Below, piece by piece: positions 59,823 to 64,000 of a stretch of 64,000 bases of DNA (position 1 is the stretch's first letter; the number at the start of each line of letters is the position of its first letter). The notes under the pieces are model-generated. The model did not search any database and was not told the DNA's origin. It saw nothing but the letters and a program-made list of their open reading frames with translations. The translations under genes and the position numbers were made by a program. Source of the DNA: Microbacterium murale (GTDB lineage Bacteria; Actinomycetota; Actinomycetes; Actinomycetales; Microbacteriaceae); contig NZ_BMCM01000003.1 of the NCBI RefSeq assembly GCF_014635185.1, forward strand, positions 62,001 through 126,000, written 5' to 3'.

Positions 59823-60898
59823 GACTCGTCCTCAGGCTTGTTCTTCGATGCCGGCTTGGTGTCCTTCTTGCGCCAGATACCGCGAGAGACCGGCGGCACA
59901 CCGGTCACGGCGTTGGGCTTGGTGGTGGGCGGGTTCGCCCCGCGCACGCGCCGCGCGCCCTCCGGCCCGGTCGGGACGACGGATTCGAGGCTGGGGATCG
60001 CGAGCCCCATCTCCTCGATCGCGCTCTTGAGCCGCATGCGAAGCTCGCGAGCGACATCATCCTTCGCGTTCGCACGGGTCTTCAAGACGACACGGATGAC
60101 GAGGGCCTCACCGCTGATCGATTCGAGCCCCCACACCTCGGGCCGCTCAACGATGCGGGTGCGCCACTTGGGGTCCTTCGAGAGTCCCAGCGCGGCTTCC
60201 AGGAGCGCGGCCTCGACGTCTGGCACGACGGCGTCGACCGGTACGCCGAGATCGATGATCGCACGCGCCCAGCCCTGCGACATGTTCCCGATGCGCAGCA
60301 TCTCGCCGTTGCGGACGTACCAGAGCGTGCCGTTGACGTCGCGCACCTGGGTGACGCGCACGCTCACGTGCTCGACGACGCCGCTCGCGAGGCCGGTGTC
60401 GACGACGTCGCCGATGCCGATCTGATCCTCGGCGACGATGAACAGACCGTTCAGCACGTCCTTGACGATGTTCTGCGCTCCGAAGCCCAAGCCCGCACCG
60501 ATCGCGGCGGTGAGCAGAGTGAGGGAGCTGATGAGATCAGGGGCGATCACCGCCATCACCATCAGCAGCGTCACGATCACGACGGCGACGTTGATGATGT
60601 TGTGCAGGATGGTGCCGAGCGTGCGCGTGCGCTGGATCAGGCGCATGTCGGCGAGCGGGGACCGCTCGAGCGCCTGGGTGTCGTCGACGTTGGCCTTCGA
60701 CTTGGCCGTGTCGACGATGCGGTGCACCACCCTGCGCACGACGAATCGCAGCGCGAACCCGATCAGCAGTGCGACGGCGACGATGATCGCGATGGTGATC
60801 GCCTTGCCGCCGATCACCTTGAGAATCTCGAGGAACGACTCCCACACCTCGTTCGCCGTGTCCGGCGCGGAGTCGGTCTCGAAGGGAAGCATCAGCAC
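59819..60898 (-). CDS. MscS-family mechanosensitive channel
   Basis: 359 residues. Three membrane helices ([60 protein letters not shown], the pore helix with its AGLGFGAQ pattern), then the MscS beta domain [20 protein letters not shown] and alpha/beta C-terminal domain, ending in a basic proline-rich tail. Osmotic safety valve or small-solute channel. GTG 60898 lies 6 nt after TAGGAT; ATG 60892 with GGAGGG is the alternative start. First gene of the coupled operon with the globin and flavoprotein genes. Confidence 0.92.
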   Translation of the reverse strand: MLMLPFETDSAPDTANEVWESFLEILKVIGGKAITIAIIVAVALLIGFALRFVVRRVVHRIVDTAKSKANVDDTQALERSPLADMRLIQRTRTLGTILHNIINVAVVIVTLLMVMAVIAPDLISSLTLLTAAIGAGLGFGAQNIVKDVLNGLFIVAEDQIGIGDVVDTGLASGVVEHVSVRVTQVRDVNGTLWYVRNGEMLRIGNMSQGWARAIIDLGVPVDAVVPDVEAALLEAALGLSKDPKWRTRIVERPEVWGLESISGEALVIRVVLKTRANAKDDVARELRMRLKSAIEEMGLAIPSLESVVPTGPEGARRVRGANPPTTKPNAVTGVPPVSRGIWRKKDTKPASKNKPEDES

Positions 60899-60904
60899 CC
60901 TCCG

Positions 60905-60910
60905 ATCCTA
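60905..60910 (-). promoter_or_regulatory. Leaderless-type promoter of mscS (TAGGAT)
   Basis: TAGGAT plus 6 nt before GTG 60898, although GGAGGG could also serve ATG 60892. Confidence 0.45.
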
Positions 60911-60971
60911 GCGATCGGGCCTCTGCAACGGCTGGACGACAGCGTGGCAGAGGCCCGATCGAAGAGGTGCG

Positions 60972-63539
60972 TCAGTTGTGTTCCTCGTCGACCTCGGCGT
61001 CGCGCGACTGCGCGGCCAGGGCGCGCTCGACGTCGGCGAGCCCTTCGCTGACGAGGCGACGCAGGGCAGGAGCCGCTTCGGTGTTCGCAGAGAGCCAGGC
61101 CCGGGTCGCGTCACGCAGTTCGGCGTTCGCCAGCGCCGTCGGGTACAGTCCGACGATGAGGTAGCTGGCGATCTGGTAGGTGCGCGACTCCCATACCGGG
61201 AGCAGCATGTCGAAGTAGTCCGGTACGAATTCGCCGAGTACCGCCGTGCTGTTCGGGTGCCCGAAGCCGAGCGCTGCGGAGCGCACGAGCGTGTTCGGCA
61301 GGCTGTCGTCGTCGATGAGCGAGGCCCACGCCGCACGCTTGTCCGCCTGGGTCGGCAGGGCAGCACGGGCCTGAGCGGCGAACTCTCCACCCTTGGAGGT
61401 GTTGTCCGCGGCGAGGGCGGCGTCGATGGATGCGGCATCCGTCGCGCCGATCGTGGCGAGACCGACGAGCAGCTGCCAGGAGAGGTCGGTGTCGATCTCG
61501 AGACCGGGGAGCGTCTCCTCACCTGAGCGCAGACGGCCCACGATGCCCGCGTGTTCGGCGTTCACGAGCGTGTTCGCGAAGGCCGTGACGAACTGCAGCT
61601 GGCTGTCGCTGCCCGCCTCCGCGCCGTGTGCGAGATCCCACAGGCCGTCGGCGATCTTCAGACGCGCCGCGTCACGTTCGGACGGTGCGACATACAGAGT
61701 CGCCGCAGTGCGCAGCTGCGCGAGCGTGGTGCGCACGGTCGTCGACTCGGACTCCTGCCCGATGTTGCGCAGCACGAGTTCGATGTAGTCGGATGCCGTG
61801 CTCTCGGCGTCGCGGGTCTGATCCCAGGCCGCACCCCAGACGAGTGAGCGTGCGAGGGGATCCGCGATCGCGCCGAGATGATCGATCGCGGTGGCCAGTG
61901 AGCGCTCGTCGAGCCGGATCTTCGCGTACGCGAGGTCGTTGTCGTTGAGCAGCACGAGGTCGGGTCGCCCCCGGCCCTGCAGCTCGGGAACCTCGGTCCG
62001 ATCGCCGTCGACGTCGATCTCGGCGTAATGCGTGCGAGTGAGGGCGCCGTCGATCAGGTCGTAGAAGCCGATGCCCAGGCGGTGCGGGCGGATCGTCGGG
62101 TAGTCGGCGGGTGCCGTCTGAGTGACGGCGAATCGCGTGATGACGCCGTCGGAGTCCTCGGCGATGACGGGGGAGAGCGTGTTCACGCCGGCGGTCTCGA
62201 GCCACTTCTTCGACCAGGTGCTGAGATCGCGGCCGCTGGTGGCCTCGAGCTCGGTGAGCAGGTCGGTCACCTCGGTGTTGCCCCACGCATGCTTCTGGAA
62301 GTACTGCCCGACACCGGCGAAGAACGCATCGATGCCGACCCAGGCCGCGAGCTGCTTGAGCACCGACCCTCCCTTGGCGTACGTGATGCCGTCGAAGTTG
62401 ACCTGCACGTCCTCGAGATCGTTGATCTCGGCGACGATCGGGTGCGTGGAGGGCAGCTGATCCTGGCGGTAGGCCCAGGTCTTCTCCATGGCGTTGAACG
62501 TGGTCCAGGCCTCGGTCCACTCGGTGGCCTCTGCCGTCGCGATGGTCGACGCCCACTCGGCGAACGACTCGTTCAGCCACAGGTCGTTCCACCACTTCAT
62601 GGTGACGAGGTCGCCGAACCACATGTGCGCGAGCTCGTGCAGGATCGTGACGACCCGGCGCTCCTTGACGGCATCCGTCACCTTGCTGCGGAAGACGTAG
62701 GTCTCGGTGAACGTGACGGCGCCCGCGTTCTCCATCGCACCCGCGTTGAATTCGGGCACGAACAGCTGGTCGTACTTCGCGAACGGGTACGGAACGCCGA
62801 ACTTCTCCTCGTAGTACGCGAAGCCCTCGCGGGTCTTGTCGAAGATGTAGTCGGCGTCGAGGTGCTGCCACAGGCTCTTGCGGCCGTAGACGCCGAGCGG
62901 GATGACGTCACCCGAGGCGCTGGTCAACTCGGAGAACGTGGACTCGTACGGCCCAGCGACGATGGCGGTGATGTACGAGGAGATGCGCGGCGTGGGCTCG
63001 AAGCCCCACGTCGCAGTCGCGTTCTCGTCGTGATTGATGGGCTCGGGTGTGGGGGAATTGGAGACCACCTTCCACGCCTCGGGCGCGGTGATCGTGAACT
63101 GGAACGTCGCCTTCAGATCCGGCTGCTCGAACACCGCGAAGACGCGGCGCGCGTCGGGCACCTCGAACTGCGAGTAGAGGTACACCTCACCGTCGACCGG
63201 ATCCACGAAGCGGTGCAGGCCTTCGCCGGTGTTGGTGTAGAGGCAGTCGGCGTCGACGACGAGGACGTTCTCCTCCTGCAGACCGGACAGCGCGATGCGC
63301 GAGTCGTCGAAGACCTCGCTGGGGTCGAGCTGCTCGCCGTTGAGCGAGATCTCACGCACATCCCGCGCGATCAGGTCGATGAAGGTGAAACTTCCAGGAG
63401 TCGCACGGAAGCGCACGACGCTGCGGGAACCGAAGACCTCTTCGCCCTTCGTCAGATCGAGCGAGATCCCGTAGGACTGCGTGTCGATGAGAGCGCGTCG
63501 CTCCTGAGCTTCGATTCGGGTGAGATTCTCTCCAGGCAC
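60972..63539 (-). CDS. pepN: Aminopeptidase N
   Basis: 855 residues from GTG 63539, preceded by GGGAG at 8 nt; the frame runs open to 63818, across the hemH start. M1-family zinc aminopeptidase. N-terminal beta domain ([20 protein letters not shown]), exopeptidase motif GAMEN in [18 protein letters not shown], the zinc motif [29 protein letters not shown] supplying the third ligand (E), and the transition-state tyrosine in [16 protein letters not shown]. The C-terminal helical ERAP1-like domain is complete. Cytoplasmic peptide turnover. Confidence 0.96.
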   Translation of the reverse strand: MPGENLTRIEAQERRALIDTQSYGISLDLTKGEEVFGSRSVVRFRATPGSFTFIDLIARDVREISLNGEQLDPSEVFDDSRIALSGLQEENVLVVDADCLYTNTGEGLHRFVDPVDGEVYLYSQFEVPDARRVFAVFEQPDLKATFQFTITAPEAWKVVSNSPTPEPINHDENATATWGFEPTPRISSYITAIVAGPYESTFSELTSASGDVIPLGVYGRKSLWQHLDADYIFDKTREGFAYYEEKFGVPYPFAKYDQLFVPEFNAGAMENAGAVTFTETYVFRSKVTDAVKERRVVTILHELAHMWFGDLVTMKWWNDLWLNESFAEWASTIATAEATEWTEAWTTFNAMEKTWAYRQDQLPSTHPIVAEINDLEDVQVNFDGITYAKGGSVLKQLAAWVGIDAFFAGVGQYFQKHAWGNTEVTDLLTELEATSGRDLSTWSKKWLETAGVNTLSPVIAEDSDGVITRFAVTQTAPADYPTIRPHRLGIGFYDLIDGALTRTHYAEIDVDGDRTEVPELQGRGRPDLVLLNDNDLAYAKIRLDERSLATAIDHLGAIADPLARSLVWGAAWDQTRDAESTASDYIELVLRNIGQESESTTVRTTLAQLRTAATLYVAPSERDAARLKIADGLWDLAHGAEAGSDSQLQFVTAFANTLVNAEHAGIVGRLRSGEETLPGLEIDTDLSWQLLVGLATIGATDAASIDAALAADNTSKGGEFAAQARAALPTQADKRAAWASLIDDDSLPNTLVRSAALGFGHPNSTAVLGEFVPDYFDMLLPVWESRTYQIASYLIVGLYPTALANAELRDATRAWLSANTEAAPALRRLVSEGLADVERALAAQSRDAEVDEEHN

Positions 63540-63663
63540 AGCTGATTCTCCCAGGGGTTCGGGGTCGGCACCGAGATCCGACGCGGCTGGCGCCGACGGC
63601 AACCATGACAGCCTACGCCAGGACCCGGGCGTTGTCGGCGCGCAGTGGTGGAAAGATGGAGGT

Positions 63664-64000
63664 GTGACTGCATCCGCTCCTGACGTCGTTCCCTTCGCAT
63701 CCGCCGCTGCCGCAGACGGCCCCGAGTTCGTCGAGACGCCGGTGGCGTACGACGCCCTGGTGCTGGCCAGCTTCGGTGGGCCGGAAGGGCAGGACGACGT
63801 GATCCCGTTCCTGCGCAACGTGACGAGAGGCCGCGGGATCCCGGACGAGCGGCTCGAAGAGGTGGCGCACCACTATCGACACTTCGGCGGAATCAGCCCC
63901 ATCAACGCGCAGAACCGTGAGCTCAAGGCCGCACTCGAGGCGGAGCTTGCCGGTCGCGGCATAGATCTTCCGGTCTACTGGGGCAACCGCAACTGGGAGC
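63664..64000 (+). CDS. hemH: Ferrochelatase, 3' end outside window
   Basis: About 112 residues are visible. After a 22-residue polar start ([20 protein letters not shown]) the protein reads [40 protein letters not shown] and [20 protein letters not shown], the canonical N-terminus of ferrochelatase/coproporphyrin ferrochelatase (SFGGPEG, GGISPIN). It inserts iron into the porphyrin in haem synthesis; Gram-positive actinobacteria use the coproporphyrin route (then called CpfC). GTG 63664 is preceded by AAAGAT at 6 nt and GGAGG at 2 nt. Divergent from pepN, 124 bases apart. Confidence 0.93.
   Translation, partial: MTASAPDVVPFASAAAADGPEFVETPVAYDALVLASFGGPEGQDDVIPFLRNVTRGRGIPDERLEEVAHHYRHFGGISPINAQNRELKAALEAELAGRGIDLPVYWGNRNWE

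Overview
The window is high-GC DNA from an actinobacterium. Protein content and gene order (rpsB-tsf-pyrH-frr-cdsA, gatCAB, glgE-glgB with glgX, clpS-DUF2017, ettA) fit Microbacteriaceae, most likely Microbacterium. That placement is an inference; no 16S rRNA gene is present.

From 1 to about 11.03 kb lies part of an integrated mobilizable element, visibly more A/T-rich and nearly all on the minus strand. From its right end inwards it carries a large serine recombinase, a non-coding stretch full of GGGTGAT-type repeats (possible replication origin), an excisionase-like HTH protein, a D5/P4-type primase-helicase, a small hypothetical, a possible oriT, a MobC-like protein and a relaxase. Beyond these is cargo: a metallophosphoesterase, the decayed remains of a Phd/YefM-type antitoxin, a large PIN-like protein and a 5'-truncated unknown. 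No coupling protein or secretion system is visible, so it is best described as a mobilizable rather than self-transmissible element. Its right end interrupts dprA: immediately after the recombinase the chromosome resumes inside the dprA reading frame, leaving only the C-terminal part. The other end of the element and the 5' part of dprA lie left of the window.

From 11.4 to 64 kb the content is chromosomal. 11.5-20 kb: xerC, an M23 peptidase, the translation cluster rpsB-tsf-(terminator)-pyrH-frr-cdsA, a DivIVA-repeat protein, a transglycosylase-like protein, a small zinc-ribbon protein and a hydrolase. 20-31 kb: an AI-2E exporter, a membrane/lipoprotein-like protein coupled to a thioredoxin-TPR protein, and the glycogen genes glgX, glgE and glgB. 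31-45 kb: cysteine desulfurase, mnmA, ligA, acyP, an SfnB-like flavoprotein, a DEAD-box helicase, fadD, gatCAB and dinB. 45-53 kb: small membrane and NTPase genes, a YCII protein, zincin-clpS-DUF2017, a LysE exporter, a CopB-type copper ATPase with a CsoR-like operator, tRNA-His, orn, tRNA-Arg, an HNH nuclease pair and an SSB without the usual acidic tip. 53-64 kb: a lipoprotein, ettA, two thioesterases, a coupled mscS-globin-FAD dehydrogenase operon, pepN and the start of hemH.

A recurrent feature is a -10-like TAnnnT hexamer exactly 6 nt before the start codon of at least a dozen genes, which points to widespread leaderless transcription and helps fix several starts. Coupling through ATGA/GTGA overlaps is also common.
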